64,000 nt of DNA from positions 186,001 to 250,000 of the forward strand of contig NZ_VWWJ01000008.1 of assembly GCF_011753055.1 (NCBI RefSeq). Reading direction: 5' to 3'. Below are positions 17,209 through 26,358 of the stretch, in pieces. How positions within the stretch are numbered: the stretch's first letter is position 1; each line of letters begins with the position of its first letter. A program made the translations under genes and the position numbers. The notes below the pieces were generated by a model. The model made no database searches, was not told the origin of the DNA, and saw only the letters and a list, made by a program, of their open reading frames with translations. The stretch is from Burkholderia sp. Ax-1719 (GTDB taxonomy: Bacteria; Pseudomonadota; Gammaproteobacteria; Burkholderiales; Burkholderiaceae).

Positions 17209-18159
17209 ATGGAATTTTTCCGCATCCGCAAGGACATCCCGTTCATGAAGCACGCGTTGATCTTCAACGCGATCTCCTTCATTACGTTTATTGCGGCGGT
17301 GTTCTTCCTGTTCCACCGCGGCCTGCACCTGTCGATCGAATTCACTGGCGGTACGGTGATCGAAGTGCAGTATCCGCAGGCAGTGCCGCTGGAACCCGTG
17401 CGTGATTCGCTCGCGAAGATCGGTTACGGCGACGCCCAGGTGCAGAACTTCGGCACCTCGCGCGACGTGCTGATCCGCCTGCCGATCAAGCAGAACCTCA
17501 GCTCGGCGCAACAGAGCGACCAGGTGATGGGCACGCTCAAGGCAGCCGAACCGCAGGTTCAGCTGCAGCGCGTGGAGTTCGTCGGCCCGCAGGTCGGCAA
17601 GGAACTCGCGACCGACGGCCTGCTCGCGCTCGCCTGCGTGGTGGCCGGCATCATCATCTATCTGTCGTTCCGCTTCGAGTGGAAATACGCCGTGGCCGGC
17701 GTGATCGCCAACCTGCACGACGTGGTGATCATTCTGGGCTTCTTCGCGTTCTTCCAGTGGGAGTTCTCGCTCTCCGTGCTCGCGGCGGTGCTCGCCGTGC
17801 TCGGCTACTCGGTGAACGAATCGGTCGTTATCTTCGACCGGATTCGCGAGACCTTCCGGCGCGAGCGCAAGATGAGCGTCACGCAGGTTATCAACCACGC
17901 GATCACCAGCACGATGTCGCGAACCATCATCACCCACGGCTGTACGGAAATGATGGTGCTGTCGATGTTCTTCTTCGGCGGCCCGACGCTGCACTACTTC
18001 GCACTGGCGCTGACGGTGGGTATTCTGTTCGGTATCTACTCGTCGGTGTTCGTGGCGGCCTCGCTGTCGATGTGGCTCGGCGTGAAACGCGAAGACCTCA
18101 TCAAGGACAAGAAAGACAAGTTCGATCCGAACGATCCGAACGCAGGCGCGCAGGTTTAA
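17209..18159 (+). CDS. secF: Protein translocase subunit SecF
   Basis: Second half of the SecDF motor. The 316-residue protein has an N-terminal helix near residues 17-37, a periplasmic domain opening with LSIEFTGGTVIEV, and a C-terminal five-helix block with GYSVNESVVIFDRIRE and ITSTMSRTIITHG, the conserved SecF signatures. ATG is preceded by GGAG. It is the last gene of the operon; a strong terminator follows. Confidence 0.97.
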   Translation: MEFFRIRKDIPFMKHALIFNAISFITFIAAVFFLFHRGLHLSIEFTGGTVIEVQYPQAVPLEPVRDSLAKIGYGDAQVQNFGTSRDVLIRLPIKQNLSSAQQSDQVMGTLKAAEPQVQLQRVEFVGPQVGKELATDGLLALACVVAGIIIYLSFRFEWKYAVAGVIANLHDVVIILGFFAFFQWEFSLSVLAAVLAVLGYSVNESVVIFDRIRETFRRERKMSVTQVINHAITSTMSRTIITHGCTEMMVLSMFFFGGPTLHYFALALTVGILFGIYSSVFVAASLSMWLGVKREDLIKDKKDKFDPNDPNAGAQV

Positions 18160-18180
18160 GCGCTTGTACAGGTCGAACGA

Positions 18181-18211
18181 AAAGCCCCGCGCCAGTCGCG
18201 GGGCTTTTTTT
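18181..18211. terminator. Bidirectional terminator secF / yceI
   Basis: Stem AAAGCCCCGCG (18181-18191) / CGCGGGGCTTT (18197-18207) with loop CCAGT, then further T. It serves secF on plus and the YceI-like gene on minus. Confidence 0.92.
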
Positions 18212-18237
18212 CGTCCCTGTGGTGCGTCGCGCGAGCC

Positions 18238-18840
18238 TTACTGCTTGATGCCCTCGGCCTGGATATGCAGCTTCGTCTTCATGCTGAAGCCGTACTTCTT
18301 GCCCATCTCCATGCCGAAGTCGTCGCGATTGAATTCGGCTTCGGCCTCTACGCCGCAGACTTCGCGCTTGAGCATCGGGTGCGGCATGCACTTGAACGAG
18401 TCGATCTCCAGCTTCAGCGGCTTCGTCACGCCGTGCAGCGTGAGCGTGCCCACGACTTCCTTCGGCGTGTCGCCGTCGAACACGATCTGCGTACCCTTGT
18501 AGGTGGCGACCGGATACTTCGCGACGTCGAAAAACTCCTCGCCGCGCAGGTGCTTGTCGAGCTCGGTATTGCCCGTCTGGACCGAAGCCGGATCGATGCT
18601 CACGTCGACCGTGCCGGTCTTCGCGGCGCGGTCGAGCGTGACGGTGCCCGTGGTTTTGGTGAACTTGCCGCGCCACACCGACAGACCGGCGAAGTGATCG
18701 GCTTCGAAACTCGGGTAAGTGTGGTTGGGATCGAGCTGATAGGTATCGGCGGCCTGCGCCATCGACGGGATCAACGATGCGGCGATCGACAGCGCGGCGG
18801 CACCGGCGGTCATCACGTTTTTCAACACGAATGGGTTCAA
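18238..18840 (-). CDS. YceI-family periplasmic lipid-binding protein (copy 1)
   Basis: Secreted protein of the YceI lipocalin-like family, whose members bind isoprenoid-type lipids. The 200-residue precursor has a signal peptide ending near PSMAQA|ADTYQLDPNHTYP, then the YceI core (FEADHFAGLSVWRGKF, LHGVTKPLKLEID, CGVEAEAEFNRDDFGM). The initiator is TTG at 18840: AGGAGG (complement of 18846-18851) lies five bases ahead of it, while the next ATG (residue 10) has none. Convergent with secF and 42 bases after a second YceI gene, so probably a two-gene operon. Confidence 0.9.
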   Translation of the reverse strand: MNPFVLKNVMTAGAAALSIAASLIPSMAQAADTYQLDPNHTYPSFEADHFAGLSVWRGKFTKTTGTVTLDRAAKTGTVDVSIDPASVQTGNTELDKHLRGEEFFDVAKYPVATYKGTQIVFDGDTPKEVVGTLTLHGVTKPLKLEIDSFKCMPHPMLKREVCGVEAEAEFNRDDFGMEMGKKYGFSMKTKLHIQAEGIKQ

Positions 18841-18882
18841 GTACGCCTCCTTTTCGCTACGGGATGGGGGGTGAAGAAAACG

Positions 18883-19518
18883 CTAGCGCGCCGCATGCTG
18901 CGCCGCGACGACGATGTGAAACTTGATCAGCACTTCGTCCGCGACCGTCGACGTGTCTTTCCACTCGCCCGTGCCGATACCGAACAGCAGGCGGTGAATC
19001 GGCAAGGTGCCATCAAAGGTCTGCGTCGTGCCCTGCTGCGTGAGCACGACGGGCACCGCGACGCTCTCCGTGTGCCCCTTGATCGTCAGGTTGCCGCTCA
19101 CGCTGTACTGGTTGGGGCCGGTCGAGGCAATCGCCGTCGAGACGAAAGTGGCTTGCGGATACGTCTTCGCGTCGAACCAGGCGGGGCCGCGCACGGAATC
19201 GTTATAGGTCGAATCGCCCAGATCGTAGCTGGCCGTGTCCACCGTCAGGCGCGCCGTTCCGCCAGCGGGCTTGGCCGGATCGAAGTCGATCTGGGCGTCG
19301 AACTTCGTGAAATTGCCTTCCACCCGCACGCTCAACTGCCGCGAAATCGCGACAATCGTGCTCTTGTCCGCATCGAGCTGCGCCCATGCGCTGCCCGCGG
19401 CAAACAGCAGTGCACCCGCCAGCAAGGCCGGCACGGCAAGTACCGATGCGAGCGCGCACACGTCGCGCGGCCCGCTGCGGGTATCGCCTGCCCGCCCTGT
19501 CGCTGCTTTCATGGCCAT
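18883..19518 (-). CDS. YceI-family periplasmic protein (copy 2)
   Basis: Second YceI-like protein, 211 residues from ATG 19518 (19512 is also possible). A long signal region ends near GSAWA|QLDADKST; the mature part has FTKFDAQIDFDPAKPAGGTA, YPQATFVSTAI, GNLTIKGHTESVAVPVVL and WKDTSTVADEVLIKFHIV, matching YceI. It diverges from copy 1 clearly and is the upstream gene. YceI genes often sit beside a cytochrome b561 gene; none is present here. Confidence 0.85.
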   Translation of the reverse strand: MAMKAATGRAGDTRSGPRDVCALASVLAVPALLAGALLFAAGSAWAQLDADKSTIVAISRQLSVRVEGNFTKFDAQIDFDPAKPAGGTARLTVDTASYDLGDSTYNDSVRGPAWFDAKTYPQATFVSTAIASTGPNQYSVSGNLTIKGHTESVAVPVVLTQQGTTQTFDGTLPIHRLLFGIGTGEWKDTSTVADEVLIKFHIVVAAQHAAR

Positions 19519-19928
19519 CCCCGAGCCGGGCGCAAGTGCCTGACAGCGCGCCCTCCGCCCGCGAAGGTGCGCTTGAGCGTGGCCGAAAAGCCGGCCGCCC
19601 ACCTGCAAAGATAGCCGAACGTATAAAAACCGGCGCGACTGCAAACATCTAGATAAAGCGCAAACCCGGCTGCGAAAAATATTGCGCAAGTCTGTGCTGG
19701 CGCAGAATGGCTGCCCGGCTCGCATACGTAGCTGCGGCAAACGTGGCACACTCCACGACCCATCGAGCAGGGCCCAGGTCGCGGCGTAGCAAATGCGCGC
19801 CGCCATCCGCCTTTGGTAACATGGCCGGCAAGGCCGCTGCGGGCCGCCGCCCATCTTTGAGGCAAGCGGGCCGCAGCCGCGCCGGCGCTGCTCGTCCCCG
19901 TTCACGTCGTTTTGCGTCATCCGACCGC
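19519..19928. other. Divergent intergenic region yceI / pqiA
   Basis: 410 bases between the divergent second YceI gene and the first pqiA gene. AT-rich patches around 19620-19690 could hold promoters for both, but I see no convincing -35/-10 pair, hairpin terminator or small gene. Confidence 0.5.
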
Positions 19929-20783
19929 ATGGCCCAGGACAATCTGATCGCGTGTCACGAATGCGACGCGCTCTACCGCAAACCACGCCTGCTCGGGCGA
20001 CAGTCCGCGCGTTGCTCGCGCTGCGGCGCCACGCTCTATCAAAGCAGCTCGGCGCAGCTCGACCGCATCTGCGCGATGACCGTCGCCGCGCTCGTCACGT
20101 TCATCATCGCCCAGTCGTTTCCTATCATCGAACTCGACGCCAACGGCATCCATTCGGAGTCGAGCCTGTTCGGCGCGCTCGTGGTGCTGTGGAACGAGGA
20201 CATGCAGATCGTCGCGGTGATGGTGTTCTGCGCAACGATTCTGTTTCCGCTCACCGAGATGGTCGCGCTGCTCTACGTGCTGCTGCCGATCCGGCGCGGC
20301 TTCATTCCACCCGGCTTCAATCAGGTGCTGCGCGCGATCCAGTTCGTGCGGCCCTGGGGCATGCTCGAAGTCTTCATGCTCGGCGTGCTCATCACGATCG
20401 TGAAGATGGTGAGCCTCGCGCGCGTGATCCCAGAAACCGCGCTCTTCGCGTTTGCGGTGCTCACGCTGATGTTCACGGTGGTGGTGACGTTCGACTCGCG
20501 CACGCTCTGGGATATCGCCGATGCACTGCGCGCGGGCGCGCGTCATGCCCGCCATCCGGGGCGCGGCGGATCCGGGTCGCACGGCGCCACACCTGCCGGC
20601 CCCGATATCGACCCGGACGGTTTGCTCGACCCGGGCGTGCCGCCCACGCTCGGCGGCCTGGAAGGCGGGGCGGCGGTCGACCACCCCATCGGCGAACCCG
20701 ACATCCGCGACCCGTCGTCACCCAAGCCCGCACCCGCGCCCAAACCCGGCGCGCCCGATTCGCCGGGCTGGACTCCGCGATGA
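19929..20783 (+). CDS. pqiA: PqiA-family membrane protein, first subunit
   Basis: Inner-membrane component of the Pqi/Yeb MCE lipid-transport system. ATG 19929 gives 284 residues: a rubredoxin-like zinc ribbon (Cys9, Cys12, Cys29, Cys32), then four hydrophobic segments with IIAQSFPIIELDANGI and a Pro/Gly/Asp-rich tail. E. coli PqiA has two such zinc-ribbon/membrane modules in one chain of about 417 residues; here each module is its own gene. The next gene starts 37 bases after the stop. Confidence 0.88.
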   Translation: MAQDNLIACHECDALYRKPRLLGRQSARCSRCGATLYQSSSAQLDRICAMTVAALVTFIIAQSFPIIELDANGIHSESSLFGALVVLWNEDMQIVAVMVFCATILFPLTEMVALLYVLLPIRRGFIPPGFNQVLRAIQFVRPWGMLEVFMLGVLITIVKMVSLARVIPETALFAFAVLTLMFTVVVTFDSRTLWDIADALRAGARHARHPGRGGSGSHGATPAGPDIDPDGLLDPGVPPTLGGLEGGAAVDHPIGEPDIRDPSSPKPAPAPKPGAPDSPGWTPR

Positions 20784-20820
20784 AGCACACGCTGAACAAC
20801 CCGCGTACCGAGGCATCCCG

Positions 20821-21519
20821 ATGAAATACGTCACCGCCACCGACGCCGGCCTCATTTCCTGCCACGCCTGCGGCCATCTGCAGCCGCGTGCGCGCGCCAA
20901 AGCCAGCGGCGCGGCTCATGCCGCGCACCAGCGCTGCGCACGCTGCAACTCGCCCTTGCATCTGCGCCATCCCGACAGCCTCGCGCGCACCTGGGCGCTG
21001 CTGATCGCGGCGGCGCTGCTCTACATCCCCGCGAACCTGCTGCCGGTGATGCACACGGCCTCGCTCGTCGGCGACGAAGACGACACCATCATGAGCGGCG
21101 TCGTCTACTTCTGGACCTCGGGCGACGCGCCGCTCGCGGTGATCGTCTTCATCGCCAGTATTCTGGTGCCGATGCTCAAGCTCACCGTGATCGCGCTGCT
21201 CTGCATCACCTCGCAGCGCCGCTCGACGTGGCGGCCGGTCGAGCGCTCGAAGCTCTACCGGCTGGTCGAATTCATCGGCCGCTGGTCGATGCTGGACATC
21301 TTCGTGGTCACGCTGACCGTCGCGCTGGTACGCTTCCAGTCGCTTGCGGTGATCACGGCGGGGCCGGGCGCCATCGCGTTCGGCTCGGTCGTGATCCTGA
21401 CGATGATGGCGTCGATGCAGTTCGACCCGCGCCTCATCTGGGATCCAGTGGACGAAGACAAACATCAGCAGTACCAGCAGCAACCCACGCAACACTCTCA
21501 GGATCGCCCCCATGAATAG
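20821..21519 (+). CDS. pqiA: PqiA-family membrane protein, second subunit
   Basis: Second single-module PqiA protein, 232 residues. Zinc-ribbon cysteines at 14, 17, 39 and 42 are followed by hydrophobic segments with LYIPANLLPVMHTASL and SMLDIFVVTLTVALVRF, corresponding to the other half of E. coli PqiA. The tail is Gln/His-rich. Its stop overlaps the pqiB start by eight bases (21512-21519), implying translational coupling and one membrane complex. Confidence 0.88.
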   Translation: MKYVTATDAGLISCHACGHLQPRARAKASGAAHAAHQRCARCNSPLHLRHPDSLARTWALLIAAALLYIPANLLPVMHTASLVGDEDDTIMSGVVYFWTSGDAPLAVIVFIASILVPMLKLTVIALLCITSQRRSTWRPVERSKLYRLVEFIGRWSMLDIFVVTLTVALVRFQSLAVITAGPGAIAFGSVVILTMMASMQFDPRLIWDPVDEDKHQQYQQQPTQHSQDRPHE

Positions 21520-23125
21520 TCCGCAAGGACCGAATCCGCCGGACCTGCCCGAGCCGGATATCGTCAAGCCCAAACGCTGGCTGCCCTCGCTCGTCTGGAT
21601 CGTGCCGCTCATCGCGGCGCTGATCGGCGTCGCGCTGGTGGTGAAGTCGGTCGCCATGCGCGGCCCGACCATCACCATCAGCTTCATGACCGCCGAAGGG
21701 CTTGAGCCCGGCAAGACCAAGGTCAAATACAAGGATGTCGATATCGGCTCGGTGCGCGCCATCAAGCTCTCGCCGAACCTCTCGCACGTGCTCGTGACCG
21801 TCGAGCTGACCAAGGACGCTGAAAACTTCGCCAAGAAGGACAGCCGCTTCTGGGTGGTGCGTCCGCGCATCGGCGCGAGCGGCGTTTCGGGCCTCGGCAC
21901 GCTGCTGTCAGGTTCCTATATCGGCGCGGACGCGGGTCGTTCGGAAGAAACCGCCAGCGACTTCACCGGGCTGGAAACCCCGCCCGCCGTCACCATCGAC
22001 GAGAAAGGCCATCGCTTTACCCTGCATAGCGAAACCCTCGGCTCACTCGACATCGGCACGCCTATCTTCTATCGCCGCATCCAGGTTGGCCAGGTTACCG
22101 GCTATTCGCTCGACAAGGACGGCACGGGCGTGACCGTGCAGGTCTTCGTGAGCGCCCCTTACGATCAGTACGTGGGCACCAACACGCGCTGGTGGCATGC
22201 GAGCGGCGTGAACGTGCAGCTCGACTCCAGCGGCATCAAGGTCAACACGCAGTCGCTCGCGACCGTCGTGGTGGGCGGCCTCGCCTTCCAGGCGCCGGCC
22301 GGCCAGGCAATGGGCCCGCAGGCGCCCGACAACGCCACCTTCACGCTCGCCTCCGACGAGAGCGAAGCGATGCGCGAGCCGGATGGCGCGCCGGTGCGCG
22401 TGGTGATGTACTTCAACCAGTCGCTGCGCGGCCTGTCGGTGGGCGCGACGGTGGACTTCCGCGGCATCGTGCTTGGCCAGGTGACCGATATCGGCATCGA
22501 GTACGACCCGAAGGAGCACAACTTCACCATGCCGGTGACGATGGATCTGTATCCGCTGCGTCTGTCGCGCCGTACGCGCGGCGAGCCGCCTGCGCCGCAT
22601 ACGCCGCAAAGCCGCGAGCTGGTCAAGCGTCTGGTGGCGCGCGGGCTGCGCGGCCAGCTGCGCACGGGCAACCTGATCACGGGTCAGCTCTACATCGCGC
22701 TCGACGTGTTCCCGAAGGCCGGGCCCGCGAAGGCGGACCTCGACCACGATCCGATGGAGCTGCCGACGGTACCGAACTCGCTGGAAGAACTGCAGCAGCA
22801 GGTCGCGGACATCACGAAGAAGCTCAATCAGATTCCGTTCGACAAGATCGGCAACAACCTGAACGAGTCGCTGAAGAACGCGAACCAGCTGTTCGGCAAG
22901 GTCAACGACGAGATCCTGCCGCAGATGAAGGGCACGCTCGACGAAGCGCAGAAGACCTTCAGCGCCGCGCAGTCCACGCTGCAGCAGGATTCGCCGCTGC
23001 AATCGGACGTCCATCAGGCGATGCAGGAACTCACGCGTACGCTGCAATCCCTCAACGCGCTCACGGACTATCTGGAGCGCCATCCCGAATCGCTGCTGCG
23101 CGGCAAATCAGGAGACCAGCCATGA
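21512..23125 (+). CDS. pqiB: MCE-domain lipid-transport protein PqiB
   Basis: Periplasm-spanning MCE protein that forms a lipid tunnel between membranes. The 537 residues hold one N-terminal helix (about 24-44), three MCE domains (roughly 48-140, 160-270 and 290-400; each with a VxYxxVxxGxV-like core, for example VKYKDVDIGSVRAI and VDFRGIVLGQVTDI), and a C-terminal amphipathic, coiled-coil-like region rich in Leu, Asn and Gln. Its length is close to E. coli PqiB (546). The stop overlaps the pqiC ATG. Confidence 0.95.
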   Translation: MNSPQGPNPPDLPEPDIVKPKRWLPSLVWIVPLIAALIGVALVVKSVAMRGPTITISFMTAEGLEPGKTKVKYKDVDIGSVRAIKLSPNLSHVLVTVELTKDAENFAKKDSRFWVVRPRIGASGVSGLGTLLSGSYIGADAGRSEETASDFTGLETPPAVTIDEKGHRFTLHSETLGSLDIGTPIFYRRIQVGQVTGYSLDKDGTGVTVQVFVSAPYDQYVGTNTRWWHASGVNVQLDSSGIKVNTQSLATVVVGGLAFQAPAGQAMGPQAPDNATFTLASDESEAMREPDGAPVRVVMYFNQSLRGLSVGATVDFRGIVLGQVTDIGIEYDPKEHNFTMPVTMDLYPLRLSRRTRGEPPAPHTPQSRELVKRLVARGLRGQLRTGNLITGQLYIALDVFPKAGPAKADLDHDPMELPTVPNSLEELQQQVADITKKLNQIPFDKIGNNLNESLKNANQLFGKVNDEILPQMKGTLDEAQKTFSAAQSTLQQDSPLQSDVHQAMQELTRTLQSLNALTDYLERHPESLLRGKSGDQP

Positions 23126-23895
23126 CGTTTCGCCGGCTCAACCTCCGGCTTCCCGCCGCCCTTCCGGTGCTCGCCTCGGCGTTCGCCCTGACCCTCGGGG
23201 CGGCGCTCGCGGGCTGCGCCTCGCCGGCCAGCCGCTTCTACACGCTGAGCCCGACCGGCGACGGCGCCCGTAATCCGGCGCCTGCGGCTGTCACGGCCAG
23301 CCCCGCCAATCCGGCCTGGCTGATCGAGCTTGCGCCGGTGGACGTGCCGCCGCAGGTGGCCAAAGCCCAACTCGTGGTGCAGACCGACGCCACCCAGGTG
23401 AAGGTGCTGGAGCAGGAACGCTGGGCTTCGATGCCCGGCGACGAGATCCGCCGCGCGCTCTCGGGCGACCTCACGCAGCAGTTGAACACCATCGACGTCT
23501 ACGGCTCGCCGCATCCGGACACCGTGCCGGTCTATCGCGTCAGCGTGAACGTGCAGCGGTTCGAGTCGTGGCCCGGCTCGCATGCGCTGATCGACGCGGT
23601 GTGGAGCGTGCGTGCGCTCAACACGCAGACGGTCATGACCTGCCGCAGCGTGCTCAACGAACCCGTCGGCGATGGGTATGACGCGCTGGTGGTCGGACAT
23701 CGCCGCGCGGTGGCCGATCTCTCGCAGGCGATTGCGAGCGGCGTACGCGCACTGGCCGCTACGCCGCAAATCAGCATGCCGGCATCGACATCCTCGACGT
23801 CGACCAAAGGCGGCGCGAAACCCGCCGTGCGCATGAAAGCGCCCGCCAGCATCGCCTGCCCGCAGATCGCGCCTGCCGCCGCTTCGGCGGGCTAA
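23122..23895 (+). CDS. pqiC: Outer-membrane lipoprotein PqiC
   Basis: ABC-type transport auxiliary lipoprotein that docks the PqiB needle at the outer membrane. ATG 23122 overlaps the pqiB TGA (ATGA) after AGGAGACC. The 257-residue precursor has a lipobox LAGC with Cys32, then SRFYTLSPTGDG, the typical start of the family fold, and VPVYRVSVNVQRFESWPG. The C-terminal 40 residues are Ala/Ser/Thr-rich and look disordered. Confidence 0.92.
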   Translation: MTFRRLNLRLPAALPVLASAFALTLGAALAGCASPASRFYTLSPTGDGARNPAPAAVTASPANPAWLIELAPVDVPPQVAKAQLVVQTDATQVKVLEQERWASMPGDEIRRALSGDLTQQLNTIDVYGSPHPDTVPVYRVSVNVQRFESWPGSHALIDAVWSVRALNTQTVMTCRSVLNEPVGDGYDALVVGHRRAVADLSQAIASGVRALAATPQISMPASTSSTSTKGGAKPAVRMKAPASIACPQIAPAAASAG

Positions 23896-24031
23896 CGGCC
23901 AAGCACAGCCCGGACGACGCGCGCGACTGCCGCCGCGTCGTCACCTTTCCCCCCACGTTGAGCCATTGCGAATAGCTCAAATCGCGCGGCCCGCGATAAT
24001 GTCGGCTTGCCTCACTGCCCGACACTCTCGT

Positions 24032-26164
24032 ATGTTCCGTTCGATTACGACGCTCTGGAAAAAATGGCGCGCCTCCCGCAGCGCCGGACAGCAGCTCGAC
24101 GCGCTGCTCGCCAGCGCCGACGCCGATGCCCCCTATGCCGAACGCAGCGACTGGCTGATCGAGCTTGCGCACTGGATTCACCGGCGCGGCAAGCTCGATG
24201 CCGAAGCGGCGTCCGAACCCGCACCCGACGCACCACTGCGCACGCCGCCTGAGCATGTGCGCGTGCGCTATCTGCTGCATGTGCTCGACCGCAACCCGGC
24301 GTGGAAAGCCAATGTCGGCGCCATGGTGCGCAAGCTGCTGCGCGATAGCGACAGCATCTCGCTACTCTGCGACGCCGGCATGCCGGTGCATTCGGGCCTG
24401 CTGGGCGCGCTGGTCGAGCGCGTGCAGGCGCAGTTGATCCCGCCCGCGCCCAACCGACGCGACCTCGCGGCGCTCGTCACCCTGATGTTCCCGGCGACGC
24501 ACGATCCCGAATGGATCGCGACCTTGCCCGCTGACCTGCTCAAACGCCTGCAGGCCTTGATCGCCGAGCCCGCGCCTTTGCCCGTGACTGCCGATGGCAG
24601 CGACGCCGCACCGCCCGCCCGCCTGCCGGGCGACTTCTCGCTCGACCTGCTCACGGCGCTCCACAACCTGACCTGCCAGATCAGCTCGACCGGTCTCTCG
24701 CCCACGGTGCGCAGCCGCCTGTCCAGCGACGAAGCGCGCGTCGCCATCGAAAAGCTGCCGTTCTTCCGCCTCACGCGCGCGCTGCTCGCGGTGGAAAACG
24801 CGCGCGATGCGGGCGAACCCGCGCGTCTGCTGCAGGAAGTGAGCTGGCTGCGCCTGTTGCTCGACGACTGCCGCAAAGCCACCGACGATGTGTTCGCGCA
24901 CCTCTATCGCCACGGCGTGCGCGTGGACACGGTGTTCCAGGTCGAGCGCATGCGCATGCGGATCGTGCGCGCCGAGCGCCTGCTCGACGCGTGGATGGCC
25001 GCCGACGACGCCCCGACCCAGGCGCGCCTCGTCGCCGATCTCGTGAGCGCGAACCAGCGCAGCCAGAGCGTCGCGCACCTCGTACGCAGCAACTTTGCGC
25101 TGCTCTCGCGCAAGGTCGTGGAACTGTCCGCCGATACCGGCGAGCACTACATCGCACGAGATCGCGCCGAATACCTCACGATGCTGCGCATGGCGGCGGG
25201 CGGCGGTCTCGTCACCGCCGTCACGGTGTACGTGAAGTTCGGCGTCACGGGCGCGCATCTGCCATCGATGATCGAGGGGCTGTTCGCGGGCGTCAATTAC
25301 GCGCTCAGCTTCCTCGTGATGCACTTCTGCCACTTCTCGCTCGCGACCAAGCAGCCCGCCATGACCGCGCCCACGCTTGCGCGTGAACTCGATGGCACGA
25401 ATGTGGCGGCGGGCCGGGCGCGCTTCGTCTCGTCAGTGGTGGCGCTGATCCGCACGCAGGCAGCCGCCGTGCTCGGCAATGTGCTGCTTGTGTTTCCCGC
25501 GTGTCTGGCGATCCAGCTCGCCTGCGGCTGGCTGTTCCACGTCAATCTGATCTCGCCCGCGAAGGCGCACGCCACGCTGCAGTCGTTCTCGCTGTTCGGA
25601 CCGACGCCGTTCTACGCCGCGCTCACGGGCGTGCTGCTGTGGGCGTCGAGCCTGTTCGCGGGATGGGCCGACAACTGGTTCGTACTCCATCGCGTTGAAG
25701 ATGCGCTCGCGTGGAACCGGCGCCTGCGCATGACGCTGGGCGCTTCGGGCGCGGCGCGCCTGGCGCGCTTTTGCCGTGTGAATGCGGCAGGCGTGTGGGG
25801 CAATCTGGTGCTCGGCATGATGCTCGGTCTGGTGCCGGCGATCGTGTCCGCCGTGGCGTTCCACTTCGAGGTGCGGCACGTGACCTTGTCGGCGGGGTCA
25901 ATCGGCGTGGCCATGGGCGTGCTCGGCACGCGCACGCTTGAAAGCGGCGAACTCTGGTGGGCCGTGGCAGGCGTGGCCAGCATGGCCGTACTCAACGTGA
26001 CGGTGAGTTTCGCGCTCGCGCTGCATATGGCGCTGCGCTCGCGCGACCTCGGCCGCCGCGACGTGCGCCCGCTGATGCGCGCGTTCTGGCGGCGCGTGAG
26101 GAAGCATCCGATGGCGCTGGTCTGGCCGATCCGGCGCGGCGGGTTGCGGGAAGACAACGAATGA
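24032..26164 (+). CDS. Gcr-family multi-pass membrane protein (so-called site-specific recombinase)
   Basis: Large protein (710 residues from ATG 24032) of the family usually named site-specific recombinase Gcr. The N-terminal 390 residues are soluble and helical; the C-terminal half has several hydrophobic helices (for example AGGGLVTAVTVYVKF, AGVNYALSFLVMHFCHFSL, VWGNLVLGMMLGLVPAIVSAV). I see no serine- or tyrosine-recombinase catalytic motif, so the traditional name is probably wrong. Motifs that look diagnostic are HFCHFSLATKQPAMTAP and FAGWADNWF. It stands alone; function unknown. Confidence 0.75.
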   Translation: MFRSITTLWKKWRASRSAGQQLDALLASADADAPYAERSDWLIELAHWIHRRGKLDAEAASEPAPDAPLRTPPEHVRVRYLLHVLDRNPAWKANVGAMVRKLLRDSDSISLLCDAGMPVHSGLLGALVERVQAQLIPPAPNRRDLAALVTLMFPATHDPEWIATLPADLLKRLQALIAEPAPLPVTADGSDAAPPARLPGDFSLDLLTALHNLTCQISSTGLSPTVRSRLSSDEARVAIEKLPFFRLTRALLAVENARDAGEPARLLQEVSWLRLLLDDCRKATDDVFAHLYRHGVRVDTVFQVERMRMRIVRAERLLDAWMAADDAPTQARLVADLVSANQRSQSVAHLVRSNFALLSRKVVELSADTGEHYIARDRAEYLTMLRMAAGGGLVTAVTVYVKFGVTGAHLPSMIEGLFAGVNYALSFLVMHFCHFSLATKQPAMTAPTLARELDGTNVAAGRARFVSSVVALIRTQAAAVLGNVLLVFPACLAIQLACGWLFHVNLISPAKAHATLQSFSLFGPTPFYAALTGVLLWASSLFAGWADNWFVLHRVEDALAWNRRLRMTLGASGAARLARFCRVNAAGVWGNLVLGMMLGLVPAIVSAVAFHFEVRHVTLSAGSIGVAMGVLGTRTLESGELWWAVAGVASMAVLNVTVSFALALHMALRSRDLGRRDVRPLMRAFWRRVRKHPMALVWPIRRGGLREDNE

Positions 26165-26334
26165 GTGAGGGCTTTTCTATATCGGATGGCCAGCGTTGCA
26201 AGCTGATCTGATCAAGCCCAAACAATGCGGCAAGCCTTGATGACACGGTGAGGAACGCTCGCGCTGCGGCATTTGCTGTGGCGTTCCTCAACCGCCTCTG
26301 CACCGCAATATGCCAACGCATGGCACTTGCAGCG

Positions 26335-26353
26335 TGTAGTCAACCAGGCTACA
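26335..26353. promoter_or_regulatory. Inverted repeat upstream of higBA copy 1
   Basis: TGTAG (26335-26339) and CTACA (26349-26353) flank nine bases, ending five bases before the higB ATG. Position and symmetry suit autoregulation by HigA, but the arms are short. Confidence 0.35.
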
Positions 26354-26358
26354 GTCGC

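Noticed and set aside
14998..17994. Minus-strand frame of 998 codons antisense to secD-secF
   Set aside because: Shadow frame with low-complexity His/Arg/Asp composition and no domain; SecD and SecF are certain.
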